A stretch of DNA of 13,651 bases, from assembly GCA_031289875.1 (NCBI GenBank), contig JAITOO010000037.1:1-13651 (forward strand), read 5' to 3'. Each line of letters opens with the position of its first letter. The stretch's first letter is position 1. A program made the translations under genes and the position numbers. The notes under the pieces were generated by a model. It did no database searches. It was not told the DNA's origin and saw only the letters and a program-made list of their open reading frames with translations. Source of the DNA: Flavobacteriaceae bacterium. Lineage in GTDB: Bacteria; Bacteroidota; Bacteroidia; Flavobacteriales; Weeksellaceae. Shown here in pieces: positions 7,630-13,585 of this stretch.

Positions 7630-8961
7630 TTAATAATGACATTTACCACACTCTAAACCGCCTATTGCGTCCACTGTAATTTTAGCATTGTCTTGTCCAT
7701 ATTCCTTTGCTAATTTTTCGTGGAGTTTGCCGTAATAAGCCGCATTGTACTTGTTCGTCATATCTACATCTGTCGTTCTGTGGCAGTCCACACACCAGCC
7801 CATAGTGAAATCGTTTGCCATTTTCACCTTGTCCATAGTGTCCACTTGTCCGTGACAAGCTTTGCAGACCACGTCTATCTTCTGATTAGCATTTTTCTTG
7901 TTGAAATCTTCGATAATTACTTTTTCGCCTGCGACTACGTGTTGCGAGTGATTGAAGAAAACAAAGTCAGGCATATTATGGATTCTCGCCCATTTTACAG
8001 GTTTTTGAGCGCCTGTGTATTTTTGATTTGCTTCGTCCCAGCCGATATAATCGTAAATTTTCTTAATTTCATTGGTATAGAAATCTCTCGTCTTGTCCGG
8101 TTCTATATAATCGCCATTATATTCTACAATAGCTTTGTGGCAGTTCATGCAGACACTGAGCGAAGGTATTTCCGAAACCTTGCCGTATTTAGCGCCCGAA
8201 TGGCAGAGTTGGCAGTCAATTTTATTCACACCTGCATGTATATTGTGTGAGAAATAAATCGGCTGGTCGGGTTCGTAGCCTTTATCTACACCGATTCCCA
8301 TGAACCACGCCCACACTCCATAGAACGCAAACAGGAGCAGGAGAACGGTCAAGCCGCAGATGTTCTGCTTGGTTTTTGCATAGAGTTGGGAAACCAATTG
8401 GACTTGTTTTTCGTCGTCTTCGTTAAGGACATTGGCGGTGAGTTTTAATTTCACCAAGCGACGAAACTTGAACAAAACGATTAATAAAAGAATCCCGATA
8501 GAAATCAATCCTATGGTAACATAGCCCGAATTGTATTCGTCTTTTTTAACAACAACAGGAGCGGCATCCACCTTTTTCACTTCTTTCGGCGGATTGTCCA
8601 CATAAGTTAGAATGTCTTCAAGGTCTTGGTCGGACAGAACGTCTTTGAAGAGGTTCATCGGAATTTCGTTGTATTCCTTGAAAATTTCGTTAGCGCGTTT
8701 ATCTCCGCTTTTTCTCAGAGATTCGTTGTCCATAACCCAACTATGAATCCATTCTTTGGTAACTCCTTCTTCTTCCAGACTTGTTACAATTCCTTTCAAG
8801 TCGGGACCGATTAATTTCTTGTCCAGAGCATGACAAGCCGTACAATTATTTTTGAAAAGCGTCTCTCCTTTTTTAGCGTCTCCTGTCAAAGCAACATCTT
8901 GTGCAAAAACAGTAAAACTCGTAAAGAGAGCCAGCATACAAACTGCTATAATTTTATTCAT
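7630..8961 (-). CDS. actA: Alternative complex III multiheme cytochrome c subunit ActA, with N-terminal monoheme domain
   Basis: With the ATG start at 8961 the protein has 443 residues. A signal peptide (about 1-20, ending TVFA) precedes a class I cytochrome c domain with CTACH at 40-44 and a likely axial Met102. Two transmembrane helices follow, at about 147-166 and 201-225. The C-terminal domain carries five more heme sites: 250-254 (CQLCH), 271-275 (CMNCH), 366-370 (CKACH), 390-394 (CVDCH) and 438-442 (CGKCH, two residues from the end). Extra His ligands are available at FSHNIH and FNHSQH. Family role: takes electrons from ActB and passes them to ActE or an oxidase. It is the first gene of the act operon. 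An in-frame TTG at 8976 would add five residues, but the ATG gives a standard signal peptide and is preferred. Confidence 0.94.
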   Translation of the reverse strand: MNKIIAVCMLALFTSFTVFAQDVALTGDAKKGETLFKNNCTACHALDKKLIGPDLKGIVTSLEEEGVTKEWIHSWVMDNESLRKSGDKRANEIFKEYNEIPMNLFKDVLSDQDLEDILTYVDNPPKEVKKVDAAPVVVKKDEYNSGYVTIGLISIGILLLIVLFKFRRLVKLKLTANVLNEDDEKQVQLVSQLYAKTKQNICGLTVLLLLFAFYGVWAWFMGIGVDKGYEPDQPIYFSHNIHAGVNKIDCQLCHSGAKYGKVSEIPSLSVCMNCHKAIVEYNGDYIEPDKTRDFYTNEIKKIYDYIGWDEANQKYTGAQKPVKWARIHNMPDFVFFNHSQHVVAGEKVIIEDFNKKNANQKIDVVCKACHGQVDTMDKVKMANDFTMGWCVDCHRTTDVDMTNKYNAAYYGKLHEKLAKEYGQDNAKITVDAIGGLECGKCHY

Positions 8962-9032
8962 AATGATTGGTTTCAATTGAATGAAATTTGGTTATAGTTT
9001 TTATTAATCTTATACTTTTTATTCGATTATTG

Positions 9033-9063
9033 CAAAAATAGGAATATGGCTCAAATTTCCAAA
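9033..9063 (-). promoter_or_regulatory. Predicted Bacteroidota-type promoter of the act operon
   Basis: Read on the minus strand, TTTG (9063-9060) is followed by a 19-nt spacer and TATTTTTG (9040-9033). This is a full match to the Bacteroidota consensus TTTG...TAnnTTTG. The expected transcription start is near 9028, giving a leader of about 65 nt before the actA ATG at 8961. Confidence 0.75.
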
Positions 9064-9153
9064 CGTTTTTTTTACCTCATTTTGCTTTGAAAGTCAATTT
9101 ATATTTATTCTAAATAAGTTGTTTTGCAAGATTTTGATTAATAGCTATTTACG

Positions 9154-9181
9154 TATATATTTTTTTGAAAAAAAATATATA
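9154..9181 (-). terminator. AT-only hairpin after the delta-prime gene (weak terminator candidate)
   Basis: A perfect 13-bp inverted repeat with a 2-nt loop, made only of A and T (TATATAT then T-run, mirrored). It lies about 32 nt past the stop codon of the upstream gene. It may end that transcript, but a stem with no G-C pairs is a poor terminator. It might instead act as an AT-rich upstream element of the act promoter. Confidence 0.35.
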
Positions 9182-9212
9182 TTCCACAAAATCATGATAA
9201 ATGTCATATTTT

Positions 9213-10337
9213 TTAATTTTGTCTTCTGGCAAGATAACGAGTGAGCTTCACCCCCATATCAAGGAAGATAACTTTCGGATTTCCATTGCGTTCGATGTGC
9301 AAAGAGGCTTCGTTGAGTTCTTTTAAAATATCTTCGATGTTTGAGCCGTGAACGAACGAAATAAAGCTCCTCCACTTGAAATTTTCATAGGTAAGCGGGT
9401 TATTCACCAGTTTTTTTGCCTGATAATTTTCCAACAATGCCTGCCGAAAAGTTTCTGAACAAAATTTGAGAAAACTTTTCTGTTTTTCTCTGCTCCAAGC
9501 CGCCACTTCTACCGACCAGTCCACAATTTCACGCAAATATTTCGTTTTTTTAGGAGCCATGACCGCCGCCCGATTCCAGCGAATGAAATACTGTTCAAAT
9601 TCTTCCTGCAAGAGATTGGTTTTCACGTAGTCGCAAGCGATATTCCAGTCTCCTTCCGCTTTGAAAGCGATTTTTAGGGCATCTTCTCCGTTCAAAGAAA
9701 AACGCTGCTGCAAGGCTTTTTCGATGTCTGCTTCTTTAATTCTATGAACATCAACCTTTTGGCATCTTGACAGAATTGTAGGCAAAATTCTCTTTTCATC
9801 TTCGGCAATCAAGATGAAAAGCGTTTTGGCAGGCGGTTCTTCCAAAATTTTGAGAAATTTGTTAGCGGCAGCAGTATTCATCAATTCTGCATACCAAATG
9901 ATTTGGACTTTGTACCCGCCTTCGTAGCTTTTCAAATTCAGCCGTTCGATGATAATTTCCATTTCTTTGACGGAAATCAACCCCTGTTTTTTTTCCTCCT
10001 GCAAAAAATCGTACCATTCATTAATGTCCCGATAGGGATTTTCAAGAATAAATTCCCGAAACTGCCTGATGTAATTGGAACTCAGCGCATCATATTTTTC
10101 AGAATTGATGCTCGGAAAAGACAAGTGCAAATCGGGGTGCTGCAACTGCTCCGTATGTTTATAACAGGACTCGGAACTTCCGCAAAGCGTTTGCGACACA
10201 TATGCCAGCGCCAGCGGCAGCGTTCCGTACCCGCATTTCCCGACAAAAAGCTGTGCATGACTGATTCGGCTTTCTGCAACGGAATCCTGCAACTGTTTTT
10301 TTAGCAAATCTTGCCCGATGATTTCATTCCATTTCAT
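9213..10337 (-). CDS. holB: DNA polymerase III delta-prime-like clamp-loader subunit
   Basis: A 374-residue AAA+-type protein beginning MKWNEIIGQDLLKKQL, typical of clamp-loader subunits. The P-loop is degenerate (GKCGYGTLPLALA, 33-45, where a canonical loop would have GKT/S), as expected for delta-prime proteins, which do not hydrolyse ATP. Other family marks are HPDLHLSFP (67-75), ANKFLKILEEPP (158-169) and the SRC motif at 190-192, the residues that in delta-prime reach the neighbouring subunit's ATP site. The zinc module looks reduced: only C52 and C58 remain in LCGSSESCYK. The role is loading the sliding clamp in the replisome. The gene is flanked by terminators and has its own predicted promoter, so it appears monocistronic. 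The call is firm at family level; the symbol is by analogy. Confidence 0.85.
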   Translation of the reverse strand: MKWNEIIGQDLLKKQLQDSVAESRISHAQLFVGKCGYGTLPLALAYVSQTLCGSSESCYKHTEQLQHPDLHLSFPSINSEKYDALSSNYIRQFREFILENPYRDINEWYDFLQEEKKQGLISVKEMEIIIERLNLKSYEGGYKVQIIWYAELMNTAAANKFLKILEEPPAKTLFILIAEDEKRILPTILSRCQKVDVHRIKEADIEKALQQRFSLNGEDALKIAFKAEGDWNIACDYVKTNLLQEEFEQYFIRWNRAAVMAPKKTKYLREIVDWSVEVAAWSREKQKSFLKFCSETFRQALLENYQAKKLVNNPLTYENFKWRSFISFVHGSNIEDILKELNEASLHIERNGNPKVIFLDMGVKLTRYLARRQN

Positions 10338-10342
10338 GGAAA

Positions 10343-10372
10343 CAAAGGTAAAAAATTACGCTGATAAATCAA
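10343..10372 (-). promoter_or_regulatory. Predicted promoter of the delta-prime gene, abutting the start codon
   Basis: On the minus strand, TTG (10372-10370) is followed by a 19-nt spacer and TACCTTTG (10350-10343), a full match to TAnnTTTG. The -7 box ends only 5 nt before the ATG at 10337, so transcription would start at or within a base or two of the start codon. That implies a leaderless or near-leaderless mRNA. Confidence 0.65.
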
Positions 10373-10404
10373 GTGAAGTTGAAAATGAAAAAAATGAATA
10401 CAAA

Positions 10405-10429
10405 AAAACCGCCAATTTTTGGCGGTTTT
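10405..10429 (-). terminator. Intrinsic terminator after tsf
   Basis: An 11-bp perfect inverted repeat (AAAACCGCCAA at 10405-10415, TTGGCGGTTTT at 10419-10429) with a 3-nt loop and five G-C pairs. On the minus strand it is followed by a T run (seven Ts including those in the stem). It lies 31 nt past the tsf stop codon. The opposite strand also ends in TTTTC, so it may be partly bidirectional. Confidence 0.92.
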
Positions 10430-10460
10430 CTTTAATATTATTCTTTAAATATACGAGATA

Positions 10461-11288
10461 TTATTTATCGCTCACTCTTGCGAACCCTGTGATTTTTACG
10501 TCGGGATTGACGGATTTCACATAGTCTGCAACGGAAATTTTGGACTCCATGATATAATCTTGTTGAACCAAAGTATTGTCTTTGAAAAATTTGTTCAATT
10601 TTCCTTTGGCGATGTTGTCCAGCAGGGCTTCGGGTTTGCCTTCTTGACGAAGTTGTTCTTTGGCTATCTCTAATTCTTTTTCGATAATGGAAGAATCAAC
10701 CTGAGTTTCATCCAAAGCGATAGGATTCATAGCGGCAACCTGCATGGAAATGTTTTTAGCAACTTCGGCAGCTTTGTCAAATGATTTTGAAAGTCCCGTC
10801 AAAGCGGCGATTTTGTTTCCTGCATGAATGTACGAGCCTACAAACGGCGCTTCCAGCGTTTTGAAGTCTGCAATTTCAATTTTCTCGCCGATAACTCCTG
10901 TTTGTTCAATCAGTTTTTCGCTGACAGGAATACCGTGAAAATCAGCAGCTAAAAAGTCTTCTTTACTGTTGAAATTCAAAGCTAATTGAGCAAATTCTGT
11001 GGCTAATTTCACGAAATCTGCGTTTTTGGCAACGAAATCGGTTTCGCAGTTAAGGCTGACGATTGCGCCTTTGGTGTGGTCTGCGTTCACGGCTGCGATG
11101 ACAGCGCCTTCGTGGCTTTCTCTGTCTGCGCGATTAGCCGCCACTTTTTGTCCTTTCTTTCTCAGAACTTCGATAGCTTTGTCGAAATCTCCTTCTGCTT
11201 CTACCAGCGCTTTTTTGGAATCCATCATTCCTGCGCCCGTCATGTTCCTTAGTTTGGCAACATCAGCAGCTTTTGGTATGTATGACAT
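10461..11288 (-). CDS. tsf: Translation elongation factor Ts
   Basis: A 275-residue EF-Ts, the guanine nucleotide exchange factor that recycles EF-Tu after each round of aminoacyl-tRNA delivery. The N-terminal UBA-like domain (about 1-55) has the signature KLRNMTGAGMMDSKKAL. The core contains the TDFV motif at 83-86 (CETDFVAKN), whose residues contact EF-Tu and disturb its Mg2+ site. The C-terminal core subdomains follow, and the length is normal for the family. The gene begins 30 nt after the rpsB stop codon, with no terminator between, so the two form the usual rpsB-tsf operon. A strong terminator follows; pyrH or frr, which sit next to tsf in some bacteria, are not here. Confidence 0.97.
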   Translation of the reverse strand: MSYIPKAADVAKLRNMTGAGMMDSKKALVEAEGDFDKAIEVLRKKGQKVAANRADRESHEGAVIAAVNADHTKGAIVSLNCETDFVAKNADFVKLATEFAQLALNFNSKEDFLAADFHGIPVSEKLIEQTGVIGEKIEIADFKTLEAPFVGSYIHAGNKIAALTGLSKSFDKAAEVAKNISMQVAAMNPIALDETQVDSSIIEKELEIAKEQLRQEGKPEALLDNIAKGKLNKFFKDNTLVQQDYIMESKISVADYVKSVNPDVKITGFARVSDK

Positions 11289-11318
11289 TTTTTGTTTTAA
11301 ATTTTAATTATTACTTCT

Positions 11319-12125
11319 TTATTCTTCGGTTTTTGCTTCATCAGAAGTTTTAACTTCCTTGTTTCTAACTCCTTCTACCAGTTCATCGTCTTCGTCCTCA
11401 ATGTCTGAACCATCTTTGGATTTGGAGGATTTCTCGGCTTTTCTTACATTCAACCCTTCTTTGACTGCGTTGGTTATGATGTCCAAAATCAAATCTACGG
11501 ATTTGGAAGCATCGTCGTTGCCCGGAATTGGGAAATCAACCCATTGAGGGTCAGAGTTGGTATCGACGATAGCGAATACAGGAATGCTGAGTTTTTTAGC
11601 TTCGGTTACAGCGATATGTTCGCGAAGAATATCTACTACGAACAGCGCAGACGGCAGGCGGGTCATGTCGGCAATTGAGCCGAGATTTTTTTCCAAGTGT
11701 GCTCGCTGGCGTTCGACTTGCAGTTTTTCTTTTTTGGACAGAGTTTCAAAAGTTCCATCTTTTTTCATTCTGTCGATAGAGTTCATTTTTTTTACTGCTT
11801 TTCTGATAGTTACGAAATTGGTAAGCATTCCGCCGGGCCATCTTTCAGTGATGTAGGGCATGCCCACAGCTTTTGCTTGCGTGGCTACGATGTCTTTTGC
11901 TTGTTTTTTGGTAGCTACGAAAAGAATTTTCCGTCCTGAAGAAGCAATTTTTTCCAAAGCGTTGGCAGCTTCTTCTAATTTGACCGCAGTTTTGTGTAAA
12001 TCAATGATATGGATTCCATTTTTTTCCATAAAAATGTATGGAGCCATATGGGGATTCCATTTTCTGGTGAGATGACCGAAATGCACTCCCGCATTTAAAA
12101 GGTCTTTTACATCTACTTTTGCCAT
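11319..12125 (-). CDS. rpsB: 30S ribosomal protein S2
   Basis: A 268-residue ribosomal protein S2 (uS2), which binds the 30S platform/head junction. Signatures include AGVHFGHLTRKWNPHMAPYI near the N-terminus, ITERWPGGMLTNFVTI in the middle, and DTNSDPQWVDFPIPGNDDASKSVDLI towards the end. The last 45 or so residues form a highly charged, mostly acidic tail (KSSKSKDGSDIEDEDDELVEG and beyond) that is longer than in E. coli S2 and probably disordered. It is the first gene of the rpsB-tsf operon and has its own predicted promoter and a structured leader just upstream. The ATG at 12125 matches the family start MAKVDVKDLLNAG. Confidence 0.97.
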   Translation of the reverse strand: MAKVDVKDLLNAGVHFGHLTRKWNPHMAPYIFMEKNGIHIIDLHKTAVKLEEAANALEKIASSGRKILFVATKKQAKDIVATQAKAVGMPYITERWPGGMLTNFVTIRKAVKKMNSIDRMKKDGTFETLSKKEKLQVERQRAHLEKNLGSIADMTRLPSALFVVDILREHIAVTEAKKLSIPVFAIVDTNSDPQWVDFPIPGNDDASKSVDLILDIITNAVKEGLNVRKAEKSSKSKDGSDIEDEDDELVEGVRNKEVKTSDEAKTEE

Positions 12126-12135
12126 GTTTCTTTTT

Positions 12136-12199
12136 TAGTTTACGTTCCGCAGTTTGTGCAATCAACTTCAAATGAATGAGAAGTTTAGATGCTAAACTA
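12136..12199 (-). promoter_or_regulatory. Structured leader of rpsB with competing pairings
   Basis: The predicted transcript would open with a hairpin: TAGTTTAG (12199-12192) then CTAAACT (12188-12182), a 7-bp stem with a 3-nt loop. The same 5' arm is also complementary to TAAACTA (12142-12136), which lies 11-17 nt before the rpsB ATG, in the ribosome-loading region. Autoregulation by S2 is known in other bacteria; whether these pairings regulate here is inference. Confidence 0.35.
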
Positions 12200-12204
12200 A
12201 ACGG

Positions 12205-12234
12205 CAAATTTTTATTTTTTTTAATTTATTTCAA
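12205..12234 (-). promoter_or_regulatory. Predicted promoter of rpsB-tsf
   Basis: On the minus strand, TTG (12234-12232), a 19-nt spacer and AAAATTTG (12212-12205). This misses the TAnnTTTG consensus by one base (the first T). The spacer length equals that of the other promoters in the window, and the site lies directly past the rpsI terminator. The start would fall near 12200. Confidence 0.5.
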
Positions 12235-12245
12235 TGAAAAACAAA

Positions 12246-12271
12246 AACCACTAAACAGGTAAATAGTGGTT
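12246..12271 (-). terminator. Intrinsic terminator after rpsI
   Basis: An 8-bp inverted repeat (AACCACTA at 12246-12253, TAGTGGTT at 12264-12271) with a 10-nt loop. On the minus strand it is followed by TTTGTTTTTC, which with the stem Ts gives a run of Ts broken by one G. It lies 21 nt past the rpsI stop codon and separates rplM-rpsI from rpsB-tsf. Confidence 0.75.
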
Positions 12272-12292
12272 ATGTTGCCGGTAGATAAAAGA

Positions 12293-12679
12293 TTAACGTT
12301 TAGAGAATTGGAATCTCTTGCGTGCTTTTTTCTGACCGTATTTTTTTCTTTCCACCATTCTCGGATCTCTTGTAAGAAGTCCTTCGGGTTTCAGTTGGGC
12401 TTTGTTTTCTTCATTAATGGAAACCAAAGCTCTTGAGATTCCAAGTCTTACGGCATCTGCCTGTCCTGTAACTCCGCCGCCGTAGGTGCTTACTTTGATG
12501 TCATACTGCCCCAAAGTCTGTGTCAATTGGAACGGTTGGGTGATTTTGTATTGTAATATCTCTGTCGGGAAATATTCTTTGTAGTCTCTCCCGTTAATAG
12601 CAAATTCTCCCGTTCCTTCGCTAAGATATACTCTTGCGATGGCGGTTTTCCTTCTTCCTATCTTGTGTGTAACTGCCAT
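12293..12679 (-). CDS. rpsI: 30S ribosomal protein S9
   Basis: A 128-residue ribosomal protein S9 (uS9). Recognised by [31 protein letters not shown] at the start, the glycine-rich [20 protein letters not shown] in the middle, and the basic C-terminal tail [17 protein letters not shown], whose final SKR reaches the P-site tRNA on the 30S head. Length is normal. It begins 4 nt after the rplM stop codon, the standard L13-S9 pair, and is followed by a terminator. Confidence 0.98.
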   Translation of the reverse strand: MAVTHKIGRRKTAIARVYLSEGTGEFAINGRDYKEYFPTEILQYKITQPFQLTQTLGQYDIKVSTYGGGVTGQADAVRLGISRALVSINEENKAQLKPEGLLTRDPRMVERKKYGQKKARKRFQFSKR

Positions 12680-12683
12680 TATA

Positions 12684-13139
12684 TTAATTGAATGCGTTTA
12701 TATCTATTGTTTTTGGTTTTTGCGCTGTCTGACTGTGTTCTGTTCCTTTGTACAGATACAGGTTTTTGAAGAGTTTTCTTCCGAGTTTATTTTTTGGAAG
12801 CATGCCTTTCACCGCATATTCTATCAGCCTTCTGCTGTCCTTTGCTTGTGTCAGCGCCACAGAAGCGAATCTCTGCCCGCCGGGGTAGCCCGTGTGCCTG
12901 ATGTATTCTTTGTCTGCCGACTTGTTTCCTGACAGTTGTACTTTTTCAGCGTTGATAATCACTACGTTATCTCCGCAATCCGCATGAGGCGTAAAGTTTA
13001 CTTTGTGTTTTCCACGTAAAATTTTAGCCACTTTGGAAGCTAATCGTCCTAACTGCTGACTTTCTGCGTCAATAAGAATCCATTCTTTATTGGCAGTTTC
13101 CTTGTTTGCTGATATAGTCTTGTAACTTAGCGTATTCAC
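12684..13139 (-). CDS. rplM: 50S ribosomal protein L13, GTG start
   Basis: A 151-residue ribosomal protein L13 (uL13), an early assembly protein of the 50S subunit. Signatures are [56 protein letters not shown] and [24 protein letters not shown]. The start codon at 13139 is GTG, not ATG. I keep it because the N-terminus it gives ([13 protein letters not shown]) matches the conserved start of Bacteroidota L13, and no ATG lies nearby in frame. It heads the rplM-rpsI operon behind a consensus promoter and a short leader that may open with a hairpin. Confidence 0.97.
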   Translation of the reverse strand: MNTLSYKTISANKETANKEWILIDAESQQLGRLASKVAKILRGKHKVNFTPHADCGDNVVIINAEKVQLSGNKSADKEYIRHTGYPGGQRFASVALTQAKDSRRLIEYAVKGMLPKNKLGRKLFKNLYLYKGTEHSQTAQKPKTIDINAFN

Positions 13140-13170
13140 TCTTATTCTTTTACCGTTAATATATAATAGT

Positions 13171-13184
13171 CCCTCAAAAGAGAG
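13171..13184 (-). promoter_or_regulatory. Short hairpin at the predicted 5' end of the rplM mRNA
   Basis: On the minus strand, CTCTC (13184-13180), a TTTT loop, then GAGGG (13175-13171). Five pairs form, one of them U-G. It coincides with the transcription start predicted from the promoter next to it. It may protect the 5' end or be part of an L13 leader; the pairing is short and the role is inference. Confidence 0.3.
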
Positions 13185-13186
13185 TG

Positions 13187-13217
13187 CAAATTTATGAAAT
13201 GTTTTTTATTTAGCAAA
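13187..13217 (-). promoter_or_regulatory. Predicted promoter of rplM-rpsI
   Basis: On the minus strand, TTTG (13217-13214), a 19-nt spacer and TAAATTTG (13194-13187). This is a full match to the Bacteroidota consensus, with the same spacer length as the act promoter. The start would be near 13182, giving a leader of about 43 nt before the GTG. Confidence 0.75.
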
Positions 13218-13273
13218 TTAATCTTGAAAAAATATTTTTTTGTCCGTCTTTGATGTGTGAAAGCTATATTAAC

Positions 13274-13286
13274 GTTTAACAATGTC
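13274..13286. repeat. 13-nt direct repeat copy 2 (GTTTAACAATGTC)
   Basis: Identical to 347-359 and in the same orientation. It lies about 57 nt upstream of the rplM -33 element and directly abuts the inverted repeat at 13287-13308. Confidence 0.4.
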
Positions 13287-13308
13287 GATTTTTACAATAG
13301 TAAAAATC
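13287..13308. repeat. Inverted repeat upstream of the rplM promoter
   Basis: GATTTTTAC (13287-13295) and GTAAAAATC (13300-13308) form a perfect 9-bp dyad with an AATA loop. On the minus strand no T run follows, so it is a poor terminator. A dimeric-regulator site or a chance AT-rich palindrome are both possible. Confidence 0.4.
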
Positions 13309-13431
13309 TTTAAAACTCAATGTGTCCTTAGAAAGAAAGAAAGAAATTCATTCCTGACTTCATCACTTTTTTTACCTGACTTTGTAATTGGACTTGTGTT
13401 TCATGGTGTAACCACGCTTTATTTTCAATAA

Positions 13432-13455
13432 AACAAGGGGATTCATCCCCTTGTT
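13432..13455 (-). terminator. GC-core hairpin, probable terminator of the T9SS cargo gene
   Basis: AACAAGGGGA (13432-13441), a TTCA loop, and TCCCCTTGTT (13446-13455). The stem is 10 perfect base pairs with five G-C pairs, and on the minus strand it runs into TTTTATTG. It lies about 130 nt past the stop codon of the gene at the right edge, with the palindromic element between. The T run is short, so termination is likely but not certain. Confidence 0.6.
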
Positions 13456-13480
13456 ACTTACGATAGCGATACAGTTATGA

Positions 13481-13583
13481 AAATTGTCTGAACCATGATT
13501 TTAGTAAGATTAATTTGATTTCCTTGATTATGAAAATCTTGGCAATCTTAAAAATCCTGTGAAAATCATGGTTCAGACAATTT
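13481..13583. repeat. Long palindromic repeat element with mirrored GATT periodicity
   Basis: Two perfect 22-nt inverted arms (13481-13502 and 13562-13583, containing TTGTCTGAACCATGATTT) enclose 59 nt. On the plus strand GATT occurs at 13497, 13508, 13517 and 13526 (spacings 11, 9, 9). On the minus strand it occurs at 13567, 13556, 13547 and 13538 with the same spacings, so the interior is symmetric in its GATT scaffold while the 5-nt spacers between GATT units differ between halves. The dyad centre is 13532. From memory, elements with the arm core TGTCTGAACCATGATT recur in intergenic DNA of Bacteroidota genomes; I cannot confirm this from the window. The far arm begins 2 nt past the stop codon of the neighbouring gene. 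Confidence 0.85.
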
Positions 13584-13585
13584 AT

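Larger units (their letters stand above)
8962..9212. other. Intergenic region between the delta-prime gene and actA
   Basis: A 251-base, very AT-rich gap. It holds the predicted act promoter (9033-9063) and an AT-only inverted repeat (9154-9181) just past the preceding gene. The predicted act 5' untranslated leader would be about 65 nt. I see no gene in either strand. Confidence 0.75.
13140..13585. other. Intergenic region upstream of rplM
   Basis: This 446-base gap has no gene I can support. From left to right it holds the rplM leader and promoter (13171-13217), a 13-nt repeat (13274-13286) overlapped at its end by an inverted repeat (13287-13308), a short (AGAA)n tract near 13332-13348, a hairpin (13432-13455), and the long palindromic element (13481-13583). 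Confidence 0.75.

Noticed and set aside
7720..8250. 176-codon plus-strand frame inside actA
   Set aside because: It is antisense to a certain gene and its composition is that of a reverse-strand shadow.
8962..8976. Longer actA starting at an in-frame TTG (8976)
   Set aside because: The ATG at 8961 gives a normal signal peptide (MNKIIAVCML...) and needs no rare start codon.
13332..13348. (AGAA)n microsatellite that might mark phase variation
   Set aside because: Only a few units, in a gap and not within or beside a start codon; no sign of a contingency role.
13481..13583. CRISPR repeat or integron attC site
   Set aside because: Only one inverted pair, no direct repeats with spacers, and no cas or integrase gene in the window.
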